The position numbers and the translations under genes are program-made. The notes beneath the pieces are model-generated. The model ran no database searches. It had not been told where the DNA came from and saw only the letters and a list, made by a program, of their open reading frames with translations. Shown here in pieces: positions 44,971-53,518 of a DNA stretch of 64,000 nt. Numbering within the stretch: the first letter of the stretch is position 1; the number at the start of each line of letters is the position of its first letter. Origin of the DNA: Parapedobacter tibetensis (GTDB lineage Bacteria > Bacteroidota > Bacteroidia > Sphingobacteriales > Sphingobacteriaceae); the NCBI RefSeq assembly GCF_024704835.1, contig NZ_JAMXBE010000011.1:132435-196434 (forward strand), written 5' to 3'.

Positions 44971-47292
44971 ATGTTAAAAACCAACAATTTGGGCTACCCG
45001 CGTATCGGCGCCCTCCGCGAGCTGAAAAAGGCCAATGAAGCATATTGGGCAAAAAAAATCAGCCAGCAAGAACTGTTGCAGGCCGGACTCAAAATCCGTG
45101 AAGGCAATTGGAAGACTCAACAGGAGGCCGGTATCGACTTGATTCCCTCCAATGATTTTTCTTTTTATGACCAGGTGTTGGACCTTACACTGACCGTAGG
45201 TGCAATTCCCGCCCGTTACAATGGGTTCAATGTGGAGAATGCATCCGCTTACAACCTCGATTTATATTTTGCCATGGCCCGTGGTTTCCAACAAGATGGC
45301 CTCGATGTAACCGCCATGGAAATGACCAAATGGTTCGATACCAACTACCATTACCTTGTTCCTGAATTTGTGAAAGACCAGCAATTCCGTCTCACTTCGG
45401 AAAAAGTCATCAATGAATTCAATGAAGCCAAGCAGTTGGGCATTACTACCAAACCGGTACTGTTAGGACCCATCTCCTACCTCTTGTTGGGTAAAGAAAA
45501 AGAAACTGGTTTCGACCGTTTGGATTTGATAGACCGCTTATTGCCGGTTTACGAAGAAATTTTAGGAAAATTAGCTCAAGCAGGAGCACAGTGGGTGCAG
45601 TTTGACGAGCCTTTCCTAGCATTGGATATTGACGACAAAACCCGTCAGCTTTACCAAAGCGTTTACACCCGTCTATCGGCTGCTGCACGTGGTGTAAACT
45701 TAATTATTGCTACTTATTTCGAGTCATTGCGCGAAAACACACAGACCGCCCTTGGCTTACCCGTGCAAGCGTTGCATATAGATTTGGTGCGGGGAGAAAG
45801 CCAACTCGACGAGCTATTGCCGCTCGTACCTCAAAATCTCATTCTTTCACTTGGTGTGGTGGATGGACGTAACATTTGGAAAAACGATTATGAAGCTTCA
45901 CTCCAAAAAATTACGAAAGCTACGGATGCTTTGGGTGCCCAGCGTGTATGGGTAGCTCCGTCAAGCTCCTTGCTGCATGTTCCCTTTGATTTGGACATCG
46001 AGGACAATGAAAAATCATTACCCGCTGAAGTCAAAAATTGGTTGGCATTTGCCAAGCAAAAATTGACTGAGGTCAAGGATTTGGCCGTATTAGCATCAGG
46101 CAATGCAGATGAGACTACATTGGCTCGCTTTGAAGCCAACAAAGCGGCACAACAAAGCCGTCGTACATCGTCATTGATTCACCGTGACGAGATAAAGACC
46201 CGCGTGAAAAACATCACCGATTCCGATGCTCAACGGACAAGCCCTTTCGCCGAGCGTAAGGCCAAACAACAAGCAAAATTTAATTTGCCCGCTTTTGCCA
46301 CTACAACAATAGGTTCTTTTCCACAGACCAAAGATGTGCGCAAATGGAGGGCCGACCTAAAAAAAGGAGTCATTACTCAAGCGGAATATGACAAACTCAT
46401 TGCCGAGGAAACCGAACGGACTATCCGTTTGCAAGAAGAGCTGGATATCGATGTATTGGTACATGGCGAGTTTGAGCGTAATGACATGGTGGAGTATTTT
46501 GGTGAGCAATTATCGGGATACGCATTTACCAAAAATGGGTGGGTACAATCATACGGCTCACGTTGTGTAAAACCTCCAGTTATCTATGGCGATGTTGCCC
46601 GTCCGAATGACATGACCGTTTACTGGTCGGCATATGCGCAAACTTTGACCAAGCGTCCGGTAAAAGGGATGCTAACAGGTCCGGTAACCATTTTGCAATG
46701 GTCATTCGTGCGTAATGACCAACCGCGTTCGGAAACAACCTATCAAATCGCACTCGCCATTCTTGATGAGGTGCAGGCATTAGAAAAAGCAGGCATCAAG
46801 ATTATCCAAATCGATGAGCCAGCCATCCGCGAGGGTCTTCCCTTGCGCAAAGCCGACCACAAAGCCTATTTGGATTGGGCGGTACGTGCATTCCGTGTTT
46901 CTTCATCTAATGTAGCAGACGACACACAGATTCACACGCACATGTGCTATTCGGAGTTTAACGATATCATTGAACATATCGCCGCGATGGATGCCGATGT
47001 GATTACCATCGAAACTTCTCGCTCACAAATGGAGCTATTGGATGCTTTTGCCGATTTCAACTATCCAAATGATATTGGACCCGGTGTATATGATATCCAC
47101 TCGCCACGTGTGCCGAGCAAGGACGAAATGGTCAAGCTTTTAGAAAAGGCGAAGGCAGTAATCCCTGCCGAGCAATTGTGGGTAAACCCAGATTGTGGAT
47201 TGAAAACACGTGCTTGGCCTGAGACTAAAGCCGCTTTGGAATCTATGGTCGAAGCAGCCAAAACCCTTCGCGGCGTAGCCGAAGCGGTGTAA
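44971..47292 (+). CDS. metE: Cobalamin-independent methionine synthase MetE
   Basis: Transfers the methyl group of 5-methyltetrahydropteroyltri-L-glutamate to homocysteine. Both duplicated barrels are present: the N-terminal part opens NNLGYPRIGALRELKKANE, and the C-terminal catalytic half begins TTIGSFPQTKDVRKW. Zinc-ligand residues lie in HTHMCYSEFND near residue 655 and NPDCGLKTRAW near 740; LVHGEFERNDMVEYF is the substrate region. ATG 44971 gives 773 residues, the family norm; the frame is open from TTG 44902. Controlled by the SAM-I riboswitch upstream, and ended by a strong terminator. Confidence 0.96.
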   Translation: MLKTNNLGYPRIGALRELKKANEAYWAKKISQQELLQAGLKIREGNWKTQQEAGIDLIPSNDFSFYDQVLDLTLTVGAIPARYNGFNVENASAYNLDLYFAMARGFQQDGLDVTAMEMTKWFDTNYHYLVPEFVKDQQFRLTSEKVINEFNEAKQLGITTKPVLLGPISYLLLGKEKETGFDRLDLIDRLLPVYEEILGKLAQAGAQWVQFDEPFLALDIDDKTRQLYQSVYTRLSAAARGVNLIIATYFESLRENTQTALGLPVQALHIDLVRGESQLDELLPLVPQNLILSLGVVDGRNIWKNDYEASLQKITKATDALGAQRVWVAPSSSLLHVPFDLDIEDNEKSLPAEVKNWLAFAKQKLTEVKDLAVLASGNADETTLARFEANKAAQQSRRTSSLIHRDEIKTRVKNITDSDAQRTSPFAERKAKQQAKFNLPAFATTTIGSFPQTKDVRKWRADLKKGVITQAEYDKLIAEETERTIRLQEELDIDVLVHGEFERNDMVEYFGEQLSGYAFTKNGWVQSYGSRCVKPPVIYGDVARPNDMTVYWSAYAQTLTKRPVKGMLTGPVTILQWSFVRNDQPRSETTYQIALAILDEVQALEKAGIKIIQIDEPAIREGLPLRKADHKAYLDWAVRAFRVSSSNVADDTQIHTHMCYSEFNDIIEHIAAMDADVITIETSRSQMELLDAFADFNYPNDIGPGVYDIHSPRVPSKDEMVKLLEKAKAVIPAEQLWVNPDCGLKTRAWPETKAALESMVEAAKTLRGVAEAV

Positions 47293-47315
47293 TTGCGTTG
47301 ATTATCTTATTATAG

Positions 47316-47348
47316 GCCCCGCTGCCGATAACGGCGGCGGGGCTTTTT
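47316..47348 (+). terminator. Terminator of metE
   Basis: GCCCCGC and TGCCG pair with CGGCGGCGGGGC around a short ATAA loop, followed by five T residues. Confidence 0.9.
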
Positions 47349-47455
47349 CTTTATAATCGTACGGATGGGTTTCTATGCCTCCGTATAACTGAAATTTTAA
47401 CGCAACGCCGCATTGAGCTTTGTGTGATGACGCACCCGCTGACTGTATTAGTTAT

Positions 47456-48490
47456 TTATTCCTTCAACGCTGCCCTTACTTGGGGTGCTATCTTCGCTCC
47501 GTAGATTTCGATGGATTTCATTAGATCTTTATGTGAGGGGCCACCTACATCCATATGCGCGGCAAAACGTGTTAGGCCAAACATTTCTTGTGCCTGCAGG
47601 ATTTTATCGACCATCTCGCTGGCATCCCCGATGAACAATGCCCCATTTTTGGTTCTGCCATAGTCATATTGCGACCGCTGGTATGCAGGCCAACCTCTTG
47701 ATTTTCCTACCCTATCCATCTGCGCGGCATACAAAGGATAATACTGGTTGCTGATGGCCAGACTGTCTTCACCAAAAAATGCATGCGCATGTATACCTAC
47801 CCGAAAGTTGGAAAGATCATGCCCATATTTCGTATATGTCTCTTTGTAAAGCTCAAAGAGTGGCTTGAACTGTACAGGTGACCCCCCGATGATGGCGATC
47901 ATCAAGGGTAGTCCCAATCGTCCGGCCCGCACAACCGATGCCGGCGTACCGCCAACAGCAATCCATATAGATAAGTCGTTGTTTACCGCACGGGGCAATA
48001 TTTCTTGGGCTTTCAGCGGCGCCCGGTGTTTACCCCCCCAGGTAACCTCTTGTTCTTTGTTGATTTGCAGAAGCAATTCCAGCTTTTCAATAAATAGTTC
48101 TTCATAGTCTTGCAGATTATAGCCAAACAATGGGAAAGATTCGATAAAGCTACCTCTGCCTGCCATCAGCTCCACACGGCCATTTGACAACAAATCGACC
48201 ATGGCGAAACTTTGGTATAGTTTTACGGGGTCTGAAGAGCTCAATACGGATACAGCGCTGCCCAATTTGATATTTTTTGTTACAGTAGACGCCGCGGCCA
48301 ATATGATTTCGGGACTCGGAACAGCATAATCGGGTCGATGGTGCTCGCCCATGCCGAAGTAATCTAGCCCAAGCTCATCCATCACCTTAATTTCTTCAAT
48401 GATTTCTTGCAACCGTTGTTGTGCAGGCTGGAATTTTCCAGTTATGGGATCCATATGCAAGTCCCCAAACATGCTAATGCCAAGTTCCAT
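47456..48490 (-). CDS. LLM-class flavin-dependent oxidoreductase
   Basis: A 344-residue luciferase-like monooxygenase (bacterial luciferase fold, FMN- or F420-type). The N-terminal MELGISMFGDL, GMGEHHRPDYAVPSPEIILA near residue 45, and NGRVELMAGRGSFIESFPLF near 105 are typical. Bacteroidota members are presumably FMN-dependent; the substrate is unknown. The start is supported by a Shine-Dalgarno AGGAG at 48497-48501 and a -7 box TATCTTCG at 48511-48518. The gene is monocistronic. Confidence 0.88.
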   Translation of the reverse strand: MELGISMFGDLHMDPITGKFQPAQQRLQEIIEEIKVMDELGLDYFGMGEHHRPDYAVPSPEIILAAASTVTKNIKLGSAVSVLSSSDPVKLYQSFAMVDLLSNGRVELMAGRGSFIESFPLFGYNLQDYEELFIEKLELLLQINKEQEVTWGGKHRAPLKAQEILPRAVNNDLSIWIAVGGTPASVVRAGRLGLPLMIAIIGGSPVQFKPLFELYKETYTKYGHDLSNFRVGIHAHAFFGEDSLAISNQYYPLYAAQMDRVGKSRGWPAYQRSQYDYGRTKNGALFIGDASEMVDKILQAQEMFGLTRFAAHMDVGGPSHKDLMKSIEIYGAKIAPQVRAALKE

Positions 48491-48510
48491 GACTTTCTCC
48501 TAATTTTATG

Positions 48511-48518
48511 CGAAGATA
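48511..48518 (-). promoter_or_regulatory. -7 box TATCTTCG of the LLM gene
   Basis: Minus-strand TATCTTCG fits TAnnTTYG, 20 bp upstream of the LLM ATG, with AGGAG between; one of the few genes here with a clear Shine-Dalgarno. Confidence 0.5.
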
Positions 48519-48625
48519 CAGAAAGCAGGATGGGCCTGCGTTAATATAGGTTAAGAAATCTGTCAATAATTTGAGTCCAAGCACATCTCAGTTTTACGAA
48601 ATAAATTTAAGCATATTTCCGAAAA

Positions 48626-48660
48626 CACAGCAGCCACCTCTTCTCGAGGTGGCTGCTGTG
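48626..48660 (-). terminator. Strong hairpin terminator
   Basis: A perfect 15-bp stem (CACAGCAGCCACCTC and complement) with a 5-base loop. On the minus strand TTTTC follows, ending the secreted coiled-coil gene at 48685; on the plus strand a T-run appears only 8 bases later. Confidence 0.8.
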
Positions 48661-48684
48661 TCATCTGTCTTTTTATAAACTTAC

Positions 48685-49284
48685 TTATAAGATTGCTACC
48701 GTAGAGGCCTCGCGGTCGTCAAATTTGGCCACCCGCTCAATGGAACGGGCAAAATGCTCTTCTACTTCACGTAGGATTGGTAGCGTCTGTTCATTTAATT
48801 CGTTTAATAGGCGGGCATATTTTTTCTTTGAAACTTCAAACCTTTTCATTTCCTTGTTCAATTCGGTCTTCAATAGTGCTTGCAACCGAGCTATTTTCTT
48901 GTTTTCGAATACATCCCTTTCTGCATGCTTTTCGGTATAGAGGGCCGCGATTTCAGCAATTGCCTTTTTGCTTTCTTCCACACGGATTCCCTTGTCGAGG
49001 TCTTGTTGATAAACATTGGTAAAGAAAGCCTTATCGCGTTCAAGTTCGGCATGGTTACCGCGGCTTTCTTTGATACGAGCTTCTTCCAGTGCATATTGGT
49101 TCCACAGTACATCTACATTTCTTTGGTGGAAGGCCATTTGCTCCTTAAAAGCTTCGATGCTTTTTGAGTCACCCGATAGTTCCTTCTTACTTTCCTTGTT
49201 TGATGCGGCTGACCCGTAGGTACTTGCCGTCCCGTTTCCAATTGCTGCTGCGCAAATCATAGCGCATAATACTAAAGATTTCAT
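48685..49284 (-). CDS. Secreted coiled-coil protein, unrecognised
   Basis: A 199-residue exported protein with a signal peptide cleaved near GNGTAS. The mature part is almost entirely helical and charged, with heptad-like runs (for example ALEEARIKESRGNHAELERD and KTELNKEMKRFEVSKKKYAR), so a coiled-coil or OmpH/Skp-like elongated structure is likely. No cysteine or enzymatic motif is seen. Monocistronic, with its own terminator. The 220 bp upstream (49285-49504) hold no gene I can support. Confidence 0.65.
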   Translation of the reverse strand: MKSLVLCAMICAAAIGNGTASTYGSAASNKESKKELSGDSKSIEAFKEQMAFHQRNVDVLWNQYALEEARIKESRGNHAELERDKAFFTNVYQQDLDKGIRVEESKKAIAEIAALYTEKHAERDVFENKKIARLQALLKTELNKEMKRFEVSKKKYARLLNELNEQTLPILREVEEHFARSIERVAKFDDREASTVAIL

Positions 49285-49504
49285 AATGGTATATTTTAAT
49301 TTTTATACGTTGCTTTCCCAAGGGTGTTGTTCTTTGTTTTTGCCCTCTTTTATGAATAAGACGCTAAGTGCTAAAAAACGTTGCGTACGATTTGGAGATA
49401 ATAGACCAATTGGCCGTTGTCATCGACCAAAAGATAGATCAATAGATAAAAGGCGGGTTTCACTCGACGAAAATTGGGAAGGTTTAAGGTGAAGAGCTCA
49501 GGAC

Positions 49505-50089
49505 TCAGGGTTTAATTCGCTCTGTTACCTGGGCAAGGGTGACTGCGTCGCGGCCGCATAGCTCGAAATAGGCAATATTTGGACTCAACATACTGCCTCC
49601 CTCAATCCGCACGAAGATGCGGTCGAGGATAGCCTCGCGATTGTTGATGGAGGCCAAAACCAGGTATTTCTTATGTGCCGTAGAATAGGAAAGTCGCAAG
49701 GGCAGGGTTTTGTAAGCGGCTAGGCGTAGCTCAAAATCCCCATTGGTAAGTGTTTTATGGGAAATGCCATACGCCATGCTGCGTTGGATAAGATTCAGCT
49801 CCTTACGCACTCCGCCTTCGGCATACCGTATCCAATAGGCATTTACCGGCTTATCGGCATCTACTTGGTTCCCATCGGTATTGAGCTGGTATATTATGGT
49901 GTTTTCATCGGGGTCACGCTGTAGGTAAAAAAGCTGCTTCTTTTCATTAGGTATCGGCAATTTAGCTACTTCAACCTGTTTTTCAAAGTCATTTTGTTGG
50001 GCCAAGAGCCCCAGTGCATAGAAGAGGAATACCACACTGATGCAACCCTTGAGGCAGGCATACCGATGAAAAATTGGATGTGATAGCAT
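49505..50089 (-). CDS. DUF4833 domain-containing secreted protein
   Basis: A 194-residue protein with a signal peptide ending GLLAQQ. The DUF4833 region spans about residues 45-190, with ENTIIYQLNTDGNQVD, NAYWIRYAEGGVRKELNLIQ and a C-terminal ELCGRDA. The fold is probably all-beta; the function is unknown. The ATG at 50089 gives a proper signal peptide; the frame is open to a TTG at 50110. Confidence 0.8.
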   Translation of the reverse strand: MLSHPIFHRYACLKGCISVVFLFYALGLLAQQNDFEKQVEVAKLPIPNEKKQLFYLQRDPDENTIIYQLNTDGNQVDADKPVNAYWIRYAEGGVRKELNLIQRSMAYGISHKTLTNGDFELRLAAYKTLPLRLSYSTAHKKYLVLASINNREAILDRIFVRIEGGSMLSPNIAYFELCGRDAVTLAQVTERIKP

Positions 50090-50153
50090 AACGCTCTTCC
50101 CTTTTTCCAAAGATAGCGATTTTTATGTTAAGGATCGGGCGGGGGACAAAGCA

Positions 50154-50720
50154 CTAATAAAGCCGTTTCACCAACTGCTCTTCTACACCTTTATACACCT
50201 GTAGCGGTTTTTGATGGCGCCAACCCAAATCGTTGAGTATACCTCCGAAATTAATGAAATAATCGATATTGCTCGATTTGAATTCGTCAATAACATGGTC
50301 GCGGAAATTGATACCGGCAATCCAGCCGTCTTCTATATCTTGGAACCATTCCTCATAATAGCAATCGTCTGAAGCATGGAAATTGAGTACGTTTTCGCCA
50401 ATGATAATAAATTTGCTAATGCCGGCGCTGACCATGATGTCTACTACCTCACGCTTGAGCAACATCACGTCATTATATATCGCATCGTTCCATTCGCCAA
50501 TTAATTCAATGATGGTGTAACCATATTGGTAATCTGTAAACAGGATTTTGAGGTAAAGGGTATTGGATCCGAAATTGTCCCATTGTGGGTGCAGGAGGAA
50601 GTTGTATATTTTCTTGTCAAACTCGAACTCATTGTACTCCGTGCCATAGAACGGGGAAAACTCGTCTTCAGCGGCGATATAATCATCTCTCCAGCGGTAA
50701 TATGGCTCAATCTCGTGCAT
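50154..50720 (-). CDS. Conserved hypothetical acidic protein
   Basis: A 188-residue acidic cytoplasmic protein, rich in aromatic residues (MHEIEPYYRWRDDYIAAEDE at the start; EWFQDIEDGWIAGINFRDHV in the middle). No signal peptide, membrane segment or known motif. I believe it has homologues across Sphingobacteriaceae but cannot name a family. It is divergent from the S41 peptidase gene. Confidence 0.7.
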   Translation of the reverse strand: MHEIEPYYRWRDDYIAAEDEFSPFYGTEYNEFEFDKKIYNFLLHPQWDNFGSNTLYLKILFTDYQYGYTIIELIGEWNDAIYNDVMLLKREVVDIMVSAGISKFIIIGENVLNFHASDDCYYEEWFQDIEDGWIAGINFRDHVIDEFKSSNIDYFINFGGILNDLGWRHQKPLQVYKGVEEQLVKRLY

Positions 50721-50919
50721 CGTTCTGTGCGAGTTTTCTGTTTTACAAAATTGCTAATAATTTATGAAACCCACATGATTAAAATAATCACGAAGCGCAT
50801 AAGACATAGCACTCAGGGCCGGGATCACCGAAACCTGACCACCACATTTTATGTAAATTTTGTGCGTTAACGATGGAAAATGCTGGAAACTATGTAATTT
50901 AGCGGTTGTTATCAATGCT

Positions 50920-52545
50920 ATGCGCAAGGGAACCAAAAGAAATTTATTTATAGCGGCCACTTATGGCGCTGTCTTATTTTTGGGATTGCTACTCGGGCAG
51001 AATTATGCGGGTGAAAATCGCTGGTCTGGGTCGGGTGGGCTGCTGCCTTTGGGCAAGACTGATAGAACGGGGAAGGTGCAGCATATGATTGATCTCATCG
51101 TTTCCAATTACGTGGATAGCATGGATATCGGCCAGCTGCAAGACCTCGCTATCAATGAAATTGTAGCACAATTAGATCCGCATTCCGAATACCTCCAACC
51201 TGACCAAGCGCTTAAGCAACATGAAACCCTCGAAGGGAGTTTTGAAGGCATAGGTATTGAATATTACAACCTGCACGACACCTTAATGACGGTAGGACTG
51301 ATTGCTGGCGGACCGGCACAACGTGCTGGCATGCGGGTGGGTGATAAGCTTGTCGCCATCAATGGCGATGCAATCGCGGGAGTAAACATCACAGACAAAG
51401 CTATCGAGGAGAAGATCCGGGGGCGTAGAGGCACGGCTATTGAAATAACCATAAACCGTAGCGGGAAAGACATACCCACGCCGCTAAAGGTCATGCGCGA
51501 TCGAGTGGACGTGAGCAGTATCGATGCTGCATACATCATCGATAGCGCCACGGCTTACATCAAAATTAGACGTTTTGGTGCTAACACTGCCGATGACTTT
51601 AGACAGGCGCTGCAAAACCTGAAAAAACAAGGTGCGCAACGGTTGATACTTGACTTGCGTGAAAATGGCGGGGGTTACTTCAGTGCTGCCACAGCATTGG
51701 CCAGCCAGTTTTTTGTTGACAAACAACTAATCGTATACACGCAGGGGGCACATGAAGCTCGTACCGACTATTACTCTAGCGCCGACGGCATATTTGGAAA
51801 TGGCGAGCTGGCGGTGCTCATCGATGAGCAATCTGCATCTGCTAGTGAAATCGTGGCTGGAGCAATACAAGACCTAGAGCGAGGCATTATCGTAGGCCGA
51901 CAGTCGTTTGGAAAAGCGTTGGTTCAAGAACAGTTTGGTTTTGGCGATGGGTCGGCAATCAACCTGACCGTCGCCCGTTATTATACTCCATCGGGTAGGT
52001 GTATCCAAAAGTCATATCCCATCAGTAATGGGAAAAACCACCATCTGGCCAACCGGCCAACCCCGGCCAAAAAACTGATGGATACAACTATAGCCGAAGC
52101 GGTCCGCCGCCATCGTCCATCTCAAGACGTGTATAAAACCGCATCAGGTAAGTTGGTATATGGCGGTGGTGGTATTTCACCCGATGTGCTGGTGCCCGCA
52201 GATAGTAGCGGGATAAGCACATTATATCGCAAAATACGAAAGGCCAATCTTATCGAAACATACGTATATGACCGCCTTACCAAATCTGTGCCAGCCTACG
52301 CAGCAGAAAACTACCTGAAAGGATATTTCTTGCCTGACAAGGAATACGATGATTTCTTGCAATATGTACGCAATAAAGGTATAGACCATACCACGAAGGA
52401 AGCCGAGGCCATAAAGCCTATGGTGCGCACAGATATTGAGGCATTATTGGGCCGCTACTATTTTGGTAGTGAGACGTTTTTTAAAGTACGAAACCGTTCG
52501 GATCAGGTATTGGCCCAAGCCCTAAACGCCTTGCAGGGTGGATAA
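50920..52545 (+). CDS. S41 family C-terminal processing peptidase
   Basis: A 541-residue periplasmic serine protease anchored by an N-terminal helix (about residues 10-28). A PDZ domain (about 85-175, with FEGIGIEYYNLHDTLMTVGL) precedes the catalytic domain with its Ser-Lys dyad: the serine in IDEQSASASEIVAGAIQD near residue 307 and the lysine in RQSFGKALVQEQF near 334. Such Ctp/Prc enzymes degrade or trim envelope proteins from the C-terminus. The ATG at 50920 follows a near -7 box TAATTTAG; a GTG at 50860 is in frame but upstream of it. Its stop codon abuts that of the convergent ABC gene (TAA/TTA). Confidence 0.9.
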   Translation: MRKGTKRNLFIAATYGAVLFLGLLLGQNYAGENRWSGSGGLLPLGKTDRTGKVQHMIDLIVSNYVDSMDIGQLQDLAINEIVAQLDPHSEYLQPDQALKQHETLEGSFEGIGIEYYNLHDTLMTVGLIAGGPAQRAGMRVGDKLVAINGDAIAGVNITDKAIEEKIRGRRGTAIEITINRSGKDIPTPLKVMRDRVDVSSIDAAYIIDSATAYIKIRRFGANTADDFRQALQNLKKQGAQRLILDLRENGGGYFSAATALASQFFVDKQLIVYTQGAHEARTDYYSSADGIFGNGELAVLIDEQSASASEIVAGAIQDLERGIIVGRQSFGKALVQEQFGFGDGSAINLTVARYYTPSGRCIQKSYPISNGKNHHLANRPTPAKKLMDTTIAEAVRRHRPSQDVYKTASGKLVYGGGGISPDVLVPADSSGISTLYRKIRKANLIETYVYDRLTKSVPAYAAENYLKGYFLPDKEYDDFLQYVRNKGIDHTTKEAEAIKPMVRTDIEALLGRYYFGSETFFKVRNRSDQVLAQALNALQGG

Positions 52546-53211
52546 TTAACTCACCACTTGCCCATCCAGGAGTTCGACGATTCGATGACCGTATTCTGCA
52601 TTTTTCTCCGAATGTGTTACCTGTATAATGGTTACACCATCTTCCTCATTGAGCTGCTTGAACAGGTTCATGATGTCCTCTCCCTGTTTGGAGTTGAGGT
52701 TCCCCGTAGGTTCGTCGGCCAGCAGTAACTTGGGCGTAGTGGCCAATGCCCGTGCGATACCTACCAATTGCTGTTGACCTCCCGAAAGCTGTGTGGGAAA
52801 AAGGTCTTTCTTGCCCACGATGCCAAAGCGGTCGAGCAAGTCGCCCACAATGGCCTTACGTTCGCCTCCTTTGAGGTTTTTATAGATGAGCGGTGTCTCA
52901 ATGTTTTCGTATACCGTGAGTTCATCAATCAAGTGGTAGGCTTGGAATACAAAGCCGATATGTTGTTTATAAAGGGCTGAGCGTTGTCTCTCCTTAAGCC
53001 CAAGCACATTTTCATCCATAAAAAGGTATTCGCCCTCATCAGGTTCATCCAAGAGTCCAAAGATATGGAGCAACGTGGATTTGCCTGAGCCCGAAGGCCC
53101 CATGATGGATACGAACTCGCCCTCGGCAATATGGAGGTTGACATCTTTGAGTACGAATGAACGGCTTCCGCCCACGTTGTACCACTTGAATATGTTGTTT
53201 AATTGGATCAT
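52546..53211 (-). CDS. ABC transporter ATP-binding protein (MacB/LolD type)
   Basis: A 221-residue ATPase. Walker A GPSGSGKSTLLHIFG near residue 40, signature LSGGQQQLVGIARAL near 143, and Walker B LLLADEPTGNLNS near 163 are all intact. It belongs to the group that drives FtsX/MacB-type permeases, which do not themselves form a translocation channel but exert mechanical force on periplasmic partners. The likely permease gene (54729-57101) is separated by a divergent MFS gene but shares its promoter module. The stop codon adjoins that of the S41 gene. Confidence 0.93.
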   Translation of the reverse strand: MIQLNNIFKWYNVGGSRSFVLKDVNLHIAEGEFVSIMGPSGSGKSTLLHIFGLLDEPDEGEYLFMDENVLGLKERQRSALYKQHIGFVFQAYHLIDELTVYENIETPLIYKNLKGGERKAIVGDLLDRFGIVGKKDLFPTQLSGGQQQLVGIARALATTPKLLLADEPTGNLNSKQGEDIMNLFKQLNEEDGVTIIQVTHSEKNAEYGHRIVELLDGQVVS

Positions 53212-53218
53212 GTTTAGC

Positions 53219-53247
53219 TATCAGCTTTTGGCTATCAGTAGTCAGCG
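53219..53247. repeat. GCTATCAG short direct repeat
   Basis: GCTATCAG occurs twice (near 53217 and 53231), followed by a similar GTCAGC. Such short repeats are common in intergenic DNA of this group and no function is inferred. Confidence 0.4.
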
Positions 53248-53299
53248 TTTATCTTTTTGCTGAAAACAATTCAAATATATTAATTATCAGGATTGCTAT

Positions 53300-53315
53300 G
53301 CCAAATTCCTTACCA
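53300..53315 (-). promoter_or_regulatory. -24/-12-like promoter of ABC ATPase
   Basis: Minus-strand TGGTAAGGAATTTGGC closely matches TGGTAGTGAATTTGGT upstream of the permease gene (57137-57152). The TGG...TTTGG spacing resembles sigma-54 -24/-12 elements (TGGCAC-N5-TTGC), with G in place of the last C. The start codon is 88 bp downstream. Confidence 0.6.
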
Positions 53316-53368
53316 ATATTACAAAATACTATTAACTAACAGCATACCTAAAACCAGAAAACGTCCGG

Positions 53369-53406
53369 TGTCCGATTCCGAACATATTGTTGTGCGATTC
53401 CGAACA
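53369..53406. promoter_or_regulatory. Paired TGTYCG-N4-CGRACA palindromes
   Basis: Two imperfect palindromes: TGTCCG-ATTC-CGAACA at 53369-53384 and TGTGCG-ATTC-CGAACA at 53391-53406, centres 22 bp apart. Exactly 53 bp separate the first from the TGGTA promoter motif at 53300-53315. The same layout recurs at 57206-57242, so these are probable activator sites for the ABC ATPase rather than for the divergent MFS gene. Confidence 0.75.
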
Positions 53407-53490
53407 TTCTCATTGGCTCGAAAATGAGATAATGCCGTCAGTTTTGTATCATATTTTCGACGAGCCTCTTCCTAATATGCATAAACCAAC

Positions 53491-53498
53491 TATCTTTG
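53491..53498 (+). promoter_or_regulatory. -7 box TATCTTTG of MFS gene
   Basis: Perfect TAnnTTTG box 20 bp upstream of the MFS ATG. A second candidate, TATTTTCG, lies at 53452-53459. Between it and the palindromes is a 7-bp inverted repeat (TCTCATT at 53408-53414 and AATGAGA at 53423-53429). Confidence 0.5.
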
Positions 53499-53518
53499 TG
53501 TACTTTTTACACTAAGAG

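Noticed and set aside
46388-46780. Open frames on both strands inside metE
   Set aside because: They are shadows of the strongly coding metE frame with no signals of their own.
49286-49492. Plus-strand 68-codon frame upstream of the coiled-coil gene
   Set aside because: No promoter, no Shine-Dalgarno and an irregular, arginine-rich composition; it covers the promoter region of the divergent gene.
52543-52548. Shared stop palindrome TAATTA between the S41 and ABC genes
   Set aside because: End-to-end convergent stop codons are tidy but explained by compact packing; no terminator or overlap regulation is visible.
53369-53406. Palindromes as operators of the MFS gene
   Set aside because: The identical 53-bp spacing to the shared promoter motif at both ABC genes points to the ATPase gene; the MFS gene has an ordinary -7 box about 85 bp away.
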